Below, piece after piece: positions 1 through 11,646 of a stretch of DNA of 28,250 bases; within the stretch, counting starts at the first letter, position 1; the number at the start of each line of letters is the position of its first letter. The stretch spans positions 1 to 28,250 of the forward strand of contig JAEPRB010000382.1 of NCBI GenBank assembly GCA_016758965.1. The letters are read 5' to 3'. Under the pieces are notes generated by a model, which worked only from the letters and a program-made list of their open reading frames with translations, had not been told where the DNA came from and searched no databases. Both the position numbers and the translations under genes were made by a program. The stretch comes from Circinella minor. Taxonomy: Eukaryota > Mucoromycota > Mucoromycetes > Mucorales > Lichtheimiaceae.

Positions 1-335
1 TATTTCTTATGTGGCTTCTTGGGAACACGATCATCACGCTTTGTTCTTGCAAGATAAGGAATAACCGTTCCTTTCCCACCGATAGGTCCAACTGTAACAA
101 TAGATCGTAATTGTGGCTCTTCATCATTAGAGCTCACAATTGTTTCGTTGTCATCGTCAGTGTCATCATCAGTGCTGCTGTCCATATAATCTCCATCCTG
201 GACAAGGCGGGCGGGATCAACTGGAAACTCAAAATAATAATTCTCAGGCTCCTCATCAATATCTTCTTCTTGCACAATAACTATTTCTGGTTCTTCCATA
301 ATAATATCTTCTTCTGATATGGAGATTGCTGGTGC

Positions 336-367
<32 letters not shown>

Positions 368-591
368 TTTATATTAATTATAAGAGAAAAGAAATGTTTA
401 ATTGCATCGGATCTGTATGATGTACCTGTTGTCTCATTCTCTTTAGTGCTTATTTGCGATTTTTCCATGGCCTTTCTCATCAGTCTACGTGATTTTCTAA
501 TCCCAACAGCAGGTGGTGAGTCAGAACGTGTTCTTCGTTTTCCTATACTTTGAGGTGTTGAGTTAGATCCCTTTCTGTTGGATGTTGACAT
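1..591 (-). CDS. Partial gene, acidic N-terminal region, possible start of a Tc1-type transposase
   Basis: Two exons are visible. Exon 1 (591-426) starts at an ATG and encodes a Ser/Lys/Arg-rich N-terminus. A GT-AG intron follows (335-425, 91 nt, GTACAT donor, phase 1). Exon 2 (334 to the left edge) stays open off the window. Exon 2 is strongly acidic, with Glu/Asp runs and a DSSTDDDTDDD stretch, and ends near the edge in a basic VPKKPHKK segment. From memory, Mucorales Tc1/mariner-like transposases often have an acidic leader followed by a KKPHKKYT-type segment that opens a helix-turn-helix domain. That is the basis for the suggested identity. No catalytic residue lies in the window, so the function is an inference. 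The open frame across the spliced junction supports a real gene. Confidence 0.55.
335..425 (-). repeat. Intron carrying an (AT)n microsatellite
   Basis: The intron of the left-edge gene contains an uninterrupted AT dinucleotide tract at about 336-362, directly against its 3' splice site. The acceptor reads TATAG on the minus strand. Such a tract is prone to length change, which would alter the spacing between branch point and acceptor. Confidence 0.6.
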
Positions 592-849
592 TTTAACTTT
601 GGAAATTCGAATGTAAAATAAAGCTGATTATTTATTAAGAGCAAAATAAGTATGATATGTTTGAAGCAGAAGAAGTTCTTATATAAATGATGAATATAAA
701 TTGAAGTGCAGCAAGTAGACATACACACCCAGAGATGCCGTATATAACTCTTATTTATTACAGTTGTTTGATTTTTACATATGTTTATTATATAATAATA
801 AATAATGAATATTCAAATGTGTTTGCTGTTTGTTATTTGGGGACTCAAA

Positions 850-1162
850 TTAAAATGGTGATGAAGATGGCCGTTTAAGTTCGTTCTGTTTATTATCATC
901 TGGAATTGCATTAAGAAAATAGTAAACAACTAATTATCATATAATAAACAGCAAATGAAATCTTACATGATTCCAAATTTAGGTGTAAACGAGCAAACTT
1001 TTTCGCTAAAATTAAAAGTTCGAGGTCATTTGGGACTTGATTCTTATGAATTTCTTTTTTGATATCACTTTTTAAAGAACGTAATCCTTCTAAAGCTTCT
1101 TTTAGTTCATTTTCAGTTGGTTTTAAGGCTTTCTTAGAGCGTTGGTTTTTGTTTCCTTGCAT
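850..1162 (-). CDS. Small two-exon gene, 81 aa, charged helical protein
   Basis: Exon 1 is 1162-967 (196 nt). The intron is 900-966 (67 nt, GTAAGA donor, CCAG acceptor, phase 1). Exon 2 is 899-850 and ends in TAA. The joined length is 246 nt, exactly 82 codons, so splicing keeps the frame and replaces a hydrophobic read-through with a short polar tail. The protein starts MQGNKNQRSKK and has a Lys/Glu/Leu-rich middle (about residues 17-63) that looks helical or coiled-coil. It has no signal peptide and no motif I recognise. It is 258 bp upstream of, and co-oriented with, the left-edge gene, so it could be an accessory ORF of the same element or an unrelated small gene. Function unknown. Confidence 0.5.
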
Positions 1163-1480
1163 AGACTTTTGTGAAAAAAGAAAGAAAATAAGATAAAAAG
1201 CTTGAGAGGGAGAATGAATAAATGTAAAAGATCATTTTCACACTGTTCAATAATAAAAATAAATAAAAAACAACAAATAAAAAAGTTAAAGATAGTAATT
1301 AATTTTAAAAAAAGCCGTAATTTTAAATTTGTATAATTCAATAAGCTTCAAGTATAGGTAACCTTCTTGTTTGTTGACGAATAATTGTGCTATTTCCATA
1401 GAAATAAAATGTTTATTCAAATACATATAATAAACTAATCATATATGAAAATAAAGTTTACTCATCATTGAAAAACAAGG
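1163..1480. other. AT-rich stretch without a recognisable gene
   Basis: Mostly A/T with short homopolymers. I see no coding frame of note and no RNA-like structure. It lies immediately upstream of the 81-aa minus-strand gene and may hold its promoter. Confidence 0.5.
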
Positions 1481-1875
1481 CCTCTCACAAACGAAAAATT
1501 CTGCTCTTCAAAATTGTAAAATCAATGCACTTATGGTCGAAAAACTCCATAGTTCATATTTCAAAAATAAATTCATTTTTTATGAAAATTTCCGCACCGC
1601 ATTAGTGAAAAATCATATTTTTCATAACTGAAAAGCCTTATCTTTCATAGCCAAAAAACTTTGCCTTTATTACTGAAAAATTTAATCTTTCATAATTGAA
1701 AAATCTTATTTATCATAATTGAAAAACGTTTTGTTTCATAACTGAAAAGCAACTTTTTCATGACCGAAAAATCTTTCGTTTCATAACCAAAAAACAACTT
1801 TTTCACGATCGAAAAACCTTTCTTTCATAACCTAATTTTTTTTTTTATTACCGAAAAATTTTCACTTCATCGCCA
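1480..1875. repeat. Degenerate tandem repeat, period about 22 bp
   Basis: At least ten diverged copies of a unit close to TTTCATAACTGAAAAATCTT follow one another, clearest from about 1617 to 1870. Units vary from 19 to 24 bp and keep two cores, TTCATAA and GAAAAA. The array lies 200 bp upstream of the DDE transposase start. It could be a subterminal region of that element or an independent satellite. The units are not separated by unique spacers. Confidence 0.7.
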
Positions 1876-1943
1876 CTTTCAAAAGCAAAATACTGTACGT
1901 AGTATCTTTTATCTATTTTGGAATATAGTTTAACCATAATCAG

Positions 1944-2054
1944 ATAAAATAAAATAAGAAAAGATATAAAAGAGTGGCTGTTTTATTTTAAAAATAAAGT
2001 TTCTCAACTACTTCATTTATAACAGTTTTATATCTTTTATTTTATTTTATTTTA
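1944..2054. repeat. Imperfect 28-bp inverted repeat upstream of the transposase
   Basis: The left arm at 1944-1971 and the right arm at 2027-2054 are near-perfect reverse complements around the shared core AAAAGATATAAAA. One small indel lies in the AAAAT pentamer section. The spacer is about 55 bp. The right arm ends 18 bp before the ATG of the transposase, so the hairpin would fall in its 5' untranslated region or promoter. It may be a transposon terminus, a regulatory hairpin, or a product of low-complexity sequence. Confidence 0.5.
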
Positions 2055-2072
2055 TTCTTATTTATTATTACT

Positions 2073-4204
2073 ATGGGTCCCTTGACTAAAAGACAAAAGC
2101 GTGCTCATGAGCAATTGAAGAACTCGACAGATGGTCGTTTTAAAAAACTTGCCTGTACAGAGGAAAATAATGTAACCGATGTCTCCAACAATTCAGAAAT
2201 TTCAGTAGAGGACGATTTTGAAATTCTTGCAGGATTAGAAGTAGAGGAAGCACCCGAAGCAGATGAAGTACTAGAGGAAGATTCAAAACATTCCTTCCCT
2301 ATTAAATGGAAAGAGAGTGAAGCCACATCATCTCATGGAAAATATTGGGGCACTAGTAGAACTGTCAAATATTACCATGATAAACAGGCGTTAAAGAAAA
2401 AGAAGGGCAGTCATGAAATTACTGACTTCTTTAAGAAAAAAGTCAATGATAAGAATAGTGATGATAGTGATGATAGTGATGAAATTGTCGAAAACCCTCC
2501 CTCTTTAATGAGTATTCAAGAAGCTTATAATCAAATAACACCTATAGTTGCACCAGCTATGAATGCTAAAAAAGACAGTCAAAGAGGAATGGCTGATTAT
2601 GAACTTTGAAAGTATATTGGTGTCTATATTTATTTTGGTGAGCTGATTAAAAAAACTCCAATAATGACAGCTTCACAAATAGCAGCAAAGACAGCTTGGA
2701 TTGTTCCATCAAACCACTATCGTGCTCGAGCCATTAGATCGTATGCTCAGGAATATTTACATTATGGCAAAATATCTCTTCATCAGCAAGGAAAACATGT
2801 TAAACGAGCCTCTCTTTTAAGTAATGAAGATGTAAAAGAAGCAGCACGAAAATGGATTATCAGTACAAAACTGGAAAAAAGAGACATTCCAGAATTGCTA
2901 AAATATTTAAATCATACCATTATTCCAAGTATATTTAATATTCCTGGCAATATTTCAGCTTCAGTACTTTAGAATTATATGGTTGAATGGGGATACAGCT
3001 ACCGTGCCAATAAAAAAGCTGTATATTACGATGGACATGAACGTGCTGATGTGGTTCAATATAGAAAAGAGTGGGCTTCCAAGATGGTAGAATATAATTA
3101 TTTTATGGAAAAATATAATGAAGATGATGTTACTATGGTGACTCTACCAGACTTACCAGAAGGTCAAAAACAAATCGTTATGGTTACCTAGGATGAGAGC
3201 ACCTTTTACTGCAATGAATCACCAATTAATTTGTGGCTTCTTGAAAATGAAAACCCAATTCGTAACAAGTCTCCTAGTGGTTCGATTATGGTCAGTGAGT
3301 TCCAGTGTCCTTGCCATGGTACTATGCGCATCAAGAACTGGAAATCACGAAAGTTCTTTTTTGCAGGCACCAATCGAGATGGGTACTGGACATGGAAAGA
3401 TATGCATCAGCAAATAAAGGATGATGTTATACCATTATTTGAAAAACTTCATCCAGGATGCCAAGCTCTATTTATTCTTGATCAGTCATCTAACCATAAT
3501 GCATATGCACCTAGTGCCAAACGTGCCACTTGTTTTAATTTGAAAGATACACAATTAAGTTCTGTCAATCAACGTGTAATCTTACCTGGATATTATATTG
3601 GGCCGGATGGTGAAAAAAAGATTCAAAATTTTTATAATTTGGAAATCAAGAATGAGGGCAAGAAGAATGAACAGCGCACTTGGTTTCGAAAAGGACTTGA
3701 AACAATATTGACGGAGCGTGGTCTTGGTAAATGGGATGAGTTTAAAGCAGAAGGAAAATACTGGAAAGCAAAATGTGGTAATAAGGAGGCTAATTCGGAT
3801 CATACTTGCTGCCCATTTCATATGCTTGAAAATCAACCTGATTTTCTTGCACAAAAACAGCATTGGAGGAACTTGTTGTGAAATCAGGTCACCTATACAC
3901 TCTTTATCCTAAGTATCACTGTGAAACTAATTGGATAGAGAGATATTGGAGTGCTTCAAAAAGAATCGCAAGACGAGAATGTGATTATTCATTTAAGTCA
4001 TTGCAAGAAAACCTTGATGGTTTTCTTGATCAAGTATCTCCTCCAGATGCTACACCTATTGAAATTCAAAGATACTACAATCATTGTTGGCGTTATATCT
4101 ATGCATACAACGATATGAAGGATAGAAATGAAGCATTCAAACTGGTCGAAAAGTTCACATCAAAAAGGTTCCTCTCTCACCATAAACCAGGTGTTCATGA
4201 CTAA
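2073..4204 (+). pseudogene. Broken DDE transposase, IS630/Tc1-mariner-like fungal family
   Basis: One reading frame runs from the ATG at 2073 through three in-frame stops (TGA 2607-2609, TAG 2970-2972, TAG 3189-3191). It then shifts frame near 3850 in an A5 run and continues to the stop at 4202-4204. The catalytic triad is readable: Asp at 3192 in DESTFYCN, Asp at 3480 in LDQSSNHN, and Glu at 3938 in NWIERYW. The spacing is about 96 and 153 residues. These motifs match the D-ES, LD-S-NH and IER-W signatures of the IS630/Tc1-mariner superfamily, in a long fungal version. The first 175 residues are charged, with a Lys/Asp/Ser-rich stretch, and probably form the DNA-binding leader. The third stop directly precedes the first catalytic Asp. 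Without readthrough no active enzyme can be made. I could not define terminal inverted repeats or a TA duplication. Confidence 0.85.
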
Positions 4205-6289
4205 TATGCTTTTTTTCATTTTTTCCCTTTTTTTATATGTATCTTCTTATTATCCTCTGATATTTTTTTTCTCTTAATCTTTTTTTTTCTTTTCATTTTC
4301 TTTATACATTATATATATATATATATTTTCTTTTCTATTTCTTTGAAATTTTTTAATAAAACAATAAAACTGGGTCACACTTTTTTACCATTATTATATG
4401 TTACATATGGGACTTGATACCCTTAACCATGGATGTAATATTAACCGACGGGATTTAAAATATTTTTAATTTTGGACAAATGACGGTTTAAGTCAGAATG
4501 CACCGTAGTTAATTCTTTATTATTATTATTTTAGATGGTATTTATATAAAAACAAAATATAAATAATATTTCCAAATATGAATATGAACATGATAATATT
4601 ATAAAAATAATAATATTATGCAAACGACATAATCGTTGTCTTGATAAGAATAAGAAATAATGAAAATCAAAAATAAATAAATTAAAAACAGAATATGGAT
4701 CAATATGATCCATACGAGACAACACAAAATAATTAATTAAAGATCATAAAGATGATCTTTCATAATAACATAAGAGGAAAAGGATATTATAAACAGGAGA
4801 GACGATGGAGGTAATAATAATAAATAATATAAATGGAAATAAGGGAGACAATGTATGAAAGAATATAGGAGGAACAGATGGGTGATGAATAAAAGTAACC
4901 AATGGGTAAATACGTTAGGTAGAAGTATTTACCCAGCGACGACCCGGATTCCTTGGTTGGAATCGTCACTTCGATGTCACATTTGGAGCTGACGTGGAAC
5001 TGGGAACCAAACCCGCTTCAGACGCGACACAAGTGACATGTTGTGTGTGAGGTTTTCCGGCCTCATCCACTTTGGCACTCACGTGATGGAGTTGGCCACC
5101 GAATATGGCATAATTTGGGAAGAAATATTCTACCGAAACCTTCTCCCAAAATAGCCGATTTTCTTATCATCTCTTTTATTTCTTATTATTATTATTATCT
5201 TTATTTTCTGATACAATCCTTATCTTTTTATTTGAAGAATATCCCCTTTTTATTACTATATATTATTTATATCTTTACGTAATTCCTTGTATATCATTGT
5301 TATTTTATACTCGGTATTATTTTATTCTTTAACTTATTTGTATTTAATGATGACTATTGTATTATCATTATTTTTCTTATCGTGTTAGTTCCTAATCCGT
5401 ATTTTTATTTTTACTACCCTCTTTGATTAGCATGATTTTTATGCTCGACGCTAATTCATCATATTGAAACCTTTATCTTGTTGCCCTATTTACTCTTCCT
5501 TATCATACCCGTTCTTTAATTTTTGTCTTCTTCTTATCCGATATTTTCTCTTTTTATTTCCTACCGTATGTTATGTCAATCTTGTTGTCACACTTTAAAT
5601 GATATAATTCCATTATATGGAATATTTCCCATACTCTTATATATGATTATCTATCGAAATATAGATCATATATTCACTAGTTAGAAACAGCTCTTTCCCA
5701 TTTTAGAATTCGAATATAAATAGCAATTAGAAAATTGTTAATAAAAGATTATCTTATTCTGGTTATTTGATCGTTGGGAATTGTATTGACGTTGGATTTG
5801 CATTATTGGTTTGGGATAATCTTAGTGAAATCATCGTTGGATTATATTTCGTTTATTTCTTTTACTATTATTTTATTTTATTTCTATCTTTACTATTTAC
5901 TACACGCAACCCTTAACTTCTCTGAACCCGTTTATCTATTTATTTATTTTATCATTTTTCTCTTCCTCTGTTTTCTATTCTTTATTTATTTTTATTTCTA
6001 TTTTATTCTTACCTTTTGTCAATCGTACACATAACACTAAGCACCACACGTGTCACTTTTGTCAGATCCGTTGTAAGTTTATATGACTAATCGCCACACC
6101 TTAACGTTAACAATAATAACCAGGATTCTTCGGTAGATGAAAACACAATAAACTATGCCACAAGGGAAATGATAATAAAGAAGGTGAGGAAGGTAAAATA
6201 AGAAACAAGTAGACTAGTTGATAATTAGATAGATAACTCGACAATTAGATAGTTTGTTAATTCGTTAATTGATTAATTATTATTATTAT
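4205..6289. other. Gene-free region with a small GC-richer island
   Basis: No credible coding frame. Most of it is T-rich on the plus strand. An island at about 4930-5150 has more balanced composition and small inverted repeats (GATTCC/GGAATC at 4949-4966; TTTGGGA and TCCCAAA-type arms at about 5114-5150). An isolated 8-bp palindrome with a 5-nt spacer, TATGGATC/GATCCATA, sits near 4692-4712. The island may be an old transposon fragment. I cannot assign it. Confidence 0.45.
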
Positions 6290-6291
6290 TA

Positions 6292-6440
6292 CGAGCCTTC
6301 TTCACCTCCGCACCTTCGTGGGTTGAGCCCCTCCGCTTCGCTTCGTGTCAACCCCTCCAGAGCTGCGGTTTGGCGGCTCATTGGGGGCAAGCCCCCAAAC
6401 CCCCTTGCTGGGGGGCAGGCCCCCCAGACCCCCCATGCCA
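6292..6440. mobile_element. GC-rich block with three hairpins, candidate Helitron terminus
   Basis: About 150 bp of high G+C stand out sharply in AT-rich surroundings. Three inverted repeats are exact: GGGTTGA/TCAACCC (6320-6326 and 6348-6354); TTGGGGGC-AA-GCCCCCAA (6381-6398); and CTGGGGGGC-AG-GCCCCCCAG (6408-6427). The block lies about 160 bp beyond the stop codon of the minus-strand Helitron gene, where the 3' hairpin of a Helitron is expected. I did not find a convincing CTRR end next to it, so the exact terminus is open. A separate GC-rich mobile hairpin element is the alternative. Confidence 0.5.
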
Positions 6441-6595
6441 CTTCAATAAAAATTCTAAATTATACTATTCGTGACACTAATGTTTTTTCCTATGAAATTA
6501 TAAAAGCCAAAAAAATCCATTTTTTAGACTATTAACTAATTGTCAATGTCTCTTTTAGAAGTACCATTATTAAGATACTAAGTTCAAGTTATTTA

Positions 6596-9500
6596 TTAGG
6601 TATGCAGATTAGAGAAAGCTTGTTGGTAAACTATATTGGCTGTTTGAGGTGGAGGAGATTGTTCTGTAGAAGATGGAGAAGGAGGAAGAAGAAAAATAGA
6701 GAGTGAGTCTGGTGTGCGTACTCGAGATAATGCTACATATAGTTGGCCGTGAGCAAAGACAGGTTTATATAGACAAAGTATAGTGCGATTAAGTGTTTGG
6801 CCTTGTGATTTGTTAATAGTCATCGCGAATGCAGGAACAACAGGAAATTGGCGGCGGCATAGTTTAAATGGAAGATCATTGTCTTTAGAGTATAGAGTAA
6901 TGCGAGGGATATAGACAATTTCACCTAATGATAGCATAAAAAACACAGGTGTATAAGCTATTTTATAAAATATCATATTAAAAAAGTTTAAAAAAGAGAA
7001 GTTAATATATGATACCTGCAAAATCTCCTTGGGAAATTTCAGCTTCAATAACATGTGGCAAAAAATTTCGACATATTAAGCGTGTTCCATTGCATAAACC
7101 CTTTTGGGGATTGATATTACGAAGTAGCATAATTGGCTGATGCAGTTTAAGTGATAGTTGATGTGGAGGATAGTTGCTTAATGAAATCGTGTTTAAATAT
7201 TCGGGGGGATGAGTTGCTGCAAATGCCTCAGAGTCAGTGATGGTATCAGAAGAAAGGTATTCATATGATTCCCCAGGGAAAATAGAATGCGCTGCATTAT
7301 TAAGTTCATGAACGTCGTCATTGTAAGGTGCTAAAATAGCACAATCTGTCATATAATCATGATTATTATAATTTTCCTCTAAATTGGGATAAGCAGCTCG
7401 TACAACAGATGTGAGACCGCTACTTGTGATACATGATTCGTGAGGCAAATCAATAGTGACGGCATCAGAATCAGGAATAGTTATCCCTGGTTCTCTTCCT
7501 TCACCTATCCGTAAAAGATATTCAGCAAATTGCTGAAGTTGGGTAGCAACTGCTGGATCAGAGCTTTGTTGAACACGCATATTTTGGATGAGACGAAGTT
7601 GATGAACAATGTTGTTTTGAAAAAGATAAGAGTTGGTCAAGGATGCATTAAGAAAATCTGCTTTTGTGCCTTTGGTTACAATAGGAAGAGTTTGGCAAAA
7701 ATCACCACCTATAACAACTGGCTTTCCACCAAATGGAACATGGAGTAGCTGTTGGTCATTAATACTCATAATCTCCCTCAGCAACCGATCAACTGCCTCG
7801 AATGCAAACTTGTGGCACATTGGTGCTTCATCCCAGATAATCAATTTTGATTCACTAAGTATCTGTGCTTGAGCACTATTGATTCTAATGTTACAAATAG
7901 TATCTGCATTTAGATCCAAAGGAAGACCAAAACGACTATGTGCTGTACGACCACCACGTAGCAAAGTTGCAGCGATACCAGATAAAGCAACAGGAATAGC
8001 GATACCACCATTAGAGCGAACATTTGCTAATAGTGCATTGTATACGAATGTTTTTCCAGTTCCTCCAGGTCCATCAAGAAAAAAAAATCTACCATTCTCT
8101 GGTACAGGGATTGATGCATCTTGGCTATCTTCAATTGCTTGAATGACTTGATTATATGCTCTCCTCTGTGCTTCATTAAAATCTTCTTCAGCACGCCTTA
8201 CATTATTTCCAAGCTGAACACGATTATGTCGAGTTTCTTCTTCCAGGAGTCGATCATATGTATGTTGCCTAGTTCCTTGCTCTTGAAGTGGTAGTTGAGG
8301 CATGTCAGTAAATTCAGCCAATGAGCGTCCATACTGGGGTAATAAAGATGCTAATTCTTCTAATGCCCGCAGATGAGCTGCTGCTATATCCTCTTCTAAA
8401 AGTTCAACATGCTGCTGACCGGACTCAAGTTGTAGTTGGCGGCGACGATTTTCAAGAAAGTCAGCTGCGATATCATCACGATAAGTGTCCCAAAGATGGC
8501 GAGGAGAGAGAATGTTGCAAAAAGCAAGAATTACACCAAAAAGATCACGAAGCCGTGAAGCTGATGTTGTAATTTCTACAGCCTCAGCAAAGCACCTATC
8601 CCATTCATTGTCATCTTGTAATAGCCCACGGGCTCTTGCTGCAGCTTTAAAATCTGGATATTCCACATCTTGATAAGTGCGTAAATCTTCAAAGCTAATA
8701 GCGCCAGGAACATGTAATAATAATAGCCTTAAGCTATATTTTTCCAAATCTCTTGGCTGAACAAAATACATGCGCGATATTGGAGCTACACCACGATTGT
8801 GGGATCTACTACGGCGGTACCATCCTCGCTGTCTATTATATACATATTCTGAATGTATATCGCTATATAAATATTGTCGCGCCTCATGATCACGTTGATT
8901 TAAAGCAAACCAATCTGTCAATGTTGAACGTCTGTTGCGAGCTGAACGTTGTAGGTCTCTAACATTAGCATCTGCATCAAAGTATACAGGCTCTTCTAAT
9001 GGTAAATGTATATCAAGTCGTTTGACTGAAGGAAAATGGTCTTGCATATCTTTTTGAAAAATTCTCCAACAACTTTCTGCGGCTGATACATATCGGACGT
9101 TGAGAAATGACTCAATTTCATCTTGACTTTCAATATTATCTTTATCTCTTGCATTTTGAGCAGTGTTGTTAATTTGAGTGGTGGCATTTTGAGTAGTTCC
9201 TATGGTAACATGAGCCCGATCAGATCCTTTGTAAATATATTTATATAAATATTTCACGGCTTTGTTGCTTGCACAAATTTCGACATTTATATGGGAATTA
9301 TATTTGGTCGTGAGATAAAGATTATAGGGTACTACCCATTGATTGCCAATTTGATAATTCGCTCTATTTATTGTTGTATCAATCGTGTGGTCAGGCATAT
9401 TCCGTCTACGATATGTTATGTTTCCATTTTCATCAAAGCGAGTTTCATTTGCAAATGGTTTTGGATATTTTTTTGAACATGCACCATTTGTCATGCATCG

Positions 9501-11646
9501 AGCTGCCTGATTATTGAGACGTACTCCACAGGGTGTATGAATCATATTACGTGTAACTGTAGCATATGCTTGTGGATAACGTTGTGAATCAGAAATTTCG
9601 GCAGAAACAATATTGTCGACATCCTCAGCAGTTCGTATTTTGGAATTCTCATCTAAAATTAAGACGATGTGAGCATGAGGAAGACCGCGTTTTTGGAATT
9701 CGATTACCATCACCCATGCAAGAACTTTGCCAAGAACATTATTATCTTTGAGATCTGTCATAATAGCTTTAACTTTTTCTGAGAAAACACGTGTAACCAA
9801 ATCTGGGCGATCTCCTGCTTGTTGTCCATTAGAAGCCAAAGCCTCTCTTATCTCAGGCCATTCAGGATTACATGTTATAGTAATAAAAAGATCTGGTTTT
9901 CCGTAATGACGTACAATTGCCATTGCTTCCTGGTAAAGCTGTTGCATATATCTTTTTTTATGAAAAAAATTGAAGTAAGCCTCATAATCTACAGAAATAT
10001 TTTCAGATTTCTTATACTATTTTATCTTATCACACATAATCTCAATCGCTTAACAATATTGCGAGAAGTTGCGCCTTATGATCTTATATACTATTATTTT
10101 GAAAAAGAACGTTACATACCGCGGGCTGCCAGTGTGAGAAGAAGGAAGAATAACTCGTCGCCCCAAAGTTCTAGCTAGCTCATCGTTATTTTCCCCTACA
10201 TCTTGTTGAAGAGTATCAGCCATTCCACTATAAAGTTCAACGCGCAATTGCCTCTGGTTGGACCGGTAATAGTGCATACGTCTATGCTCAATCTTTGCAT
10301 ACATATCAACAACATATTGATGCCAAAGCCGACCATACAAATGTAACAAAGCTTGATTTCGTTCTTGGATCCGATGAGCATAGAATTGGCGAACAGAAAC
10401 AGTGTGTTGACGACCATGTCGTTGCTGATCTGGTTCTCGCACTAATGACTGTTGACCATGAAGAGGAATTCCTTCACTCCACCCAGTTTCACCATTAGGG
10501 AACATTAGCACATAATGAAGTGGATCATACAAACTGCTAGTCTCATTGATCCGCTCCATTCTTCCATCATGGCGAAACAAAACAACATCGCGATGAGTAG
10601 CTTCTTCACCTGGGTTATCCACAATAAGAACAGCGATCTCATTAGCAGTAGGAGCTGCATATTGTCTACCACGTCGCTGATCGCCTGAGATACGAATGTT
10701 CAAGTTAATATTTGGTGTTTCGCGTAGACGATTAGCGGCAGTTTGAAAAGTTTGAACATGTGGATTGTGTTGCTCAAGCATTTCTTGTATATTAAGTAAT
10801 ATCGTATCAATCAATCCCGCATCTAAATTATATTAAAAAAGTCAGAGACACTATAATGGAATATAATAGAAATATATTCAAAACTATATCGAAATCATAA
10901 ATACTAACTTGGAAAAACTGATTGTCTGATGGCTAATTGCTCTTCAGAATCGTATATGTATATTTGAGCAAAACGGGGAGGACGGCCTGCTTGTGACTCA
11001 AGTGGAGCAATTTGATGATATACAGATCCTTGGATCCGAAAACAATAAGCACCTCCTCTTGAATTCGTATAATTCTCATCAATATGATCAACACCAAGAG
11101 AAGCAAAGGCAAAAACACCATTGTAAAGTCGGATTTGATCGCGAAATCTGGATGATTCTTGATTCGTCCCGGTGAGCAAAGCATACAGCGGTTCAGAAGG
11201 ACGTGAAACTGGTGGAAGGTCAACAACCCCATACCCACAACAAATGCTATAAACATAAGTACCGTCAGCATTTCTGCGGCGTTTTTCCCAAGGCCATACA
11301 CGGGCACCACACGCAGTACATTGAGCACTCATCGCTGGTAAAACATGACGATGTCGATGTTCCGAAGTTGGATCAGACACAACATCTCTGCCAGCAGTTG
11401 ACATTTCTTCGAATTGACTTTGATAACCAACAGGAATTCGGGGTCTTCTAGCAGGTCTGCCAGCACCACGACCGCGAAAAGTACCAAGATCAACATGACC
11501 AACAAAGTTGCCATCAGCGCGTACCTGAATTGTTTACAGTCAGTTATGATTAGATCTCTATTGAATTGAATGAATTAAAAAATAAAACTCACAACAGCAT
11601 CAGTGGTAGCATTAACGGATGGATTAGTGTTTTGAATTTCGCTCAT
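6596..11646 (-). CDS. Helitron Rep/helicase transposase, five exons, apparently intact
   Basis: This protein cuts and joins single strands and unwinds DNA during rolling-circle transposition. Exons (minus): 11646-11593, 11524-10909, 10822-10120, 9951-7016, 6924-6596. All four introns are GT-AG (68, 86, 168, 91 nt) and the joined length is 4638 nt, giving 1545 aa plus TAA. The N-terminus (about 87-120) has a Cys-rich zinc-binding region beginning CTACGARVWPWE. The Rep domain has the HUH motif GLPHAH (His 550 and 552) and the two-tyrosine motif KYLYKYIYKG (Tyr 692 and 696). The C-terminal PIF1-like SF1 helicase has Walker A GPGGTGKT (1085-1092), Walker B IIWDEAPM (about 1162-1169), GGDFCQTLPI (about 1206-1215), then TINKSQGQTL and YVALSRV in the last exon. 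The length is normal for fungal Helitrons. All key residues are present and no stop interrupts the frame, so it may still be functional. Confidence 0.93.

Noticed and set aside
1480..1875. CRISPR-like alternation of a repeated core and variable sequence
   Set aside because: The whole unit is degenerate and there are no constant repeats with unique spacers; the DNA is eukaryotic.
2073..3191. Stop-codon reassignment (TAG/TGA read as Gln/Arg) to explain the broken transposase
   Set aside because: The intact Helitron and small genes end in standard stops, and a frameshift is also present, so simple decay is the better explanation.
4930..5160. Possible tRNA or LTR in the GC-richer island
   Set aside because: No cloverleaf, no A/B boxes, and no second copy or TG/CA ends in the window.
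5025..6065. Inverted match near 5025-5048 and 6042-6065 (core GTCACTT-TGTC) as possible ends of a 1-kb element
   Set aside because: Only about a dozen bases match well, with gaps, and no target duplication or internal gene supports it.
6269..6535. Plus-strand 88-aa frame across the GC-rich block
   Set aside because: It is a by-product of G/C hairpins that lack stops; the sequence is Pro-rich low complexity with no family similarity.
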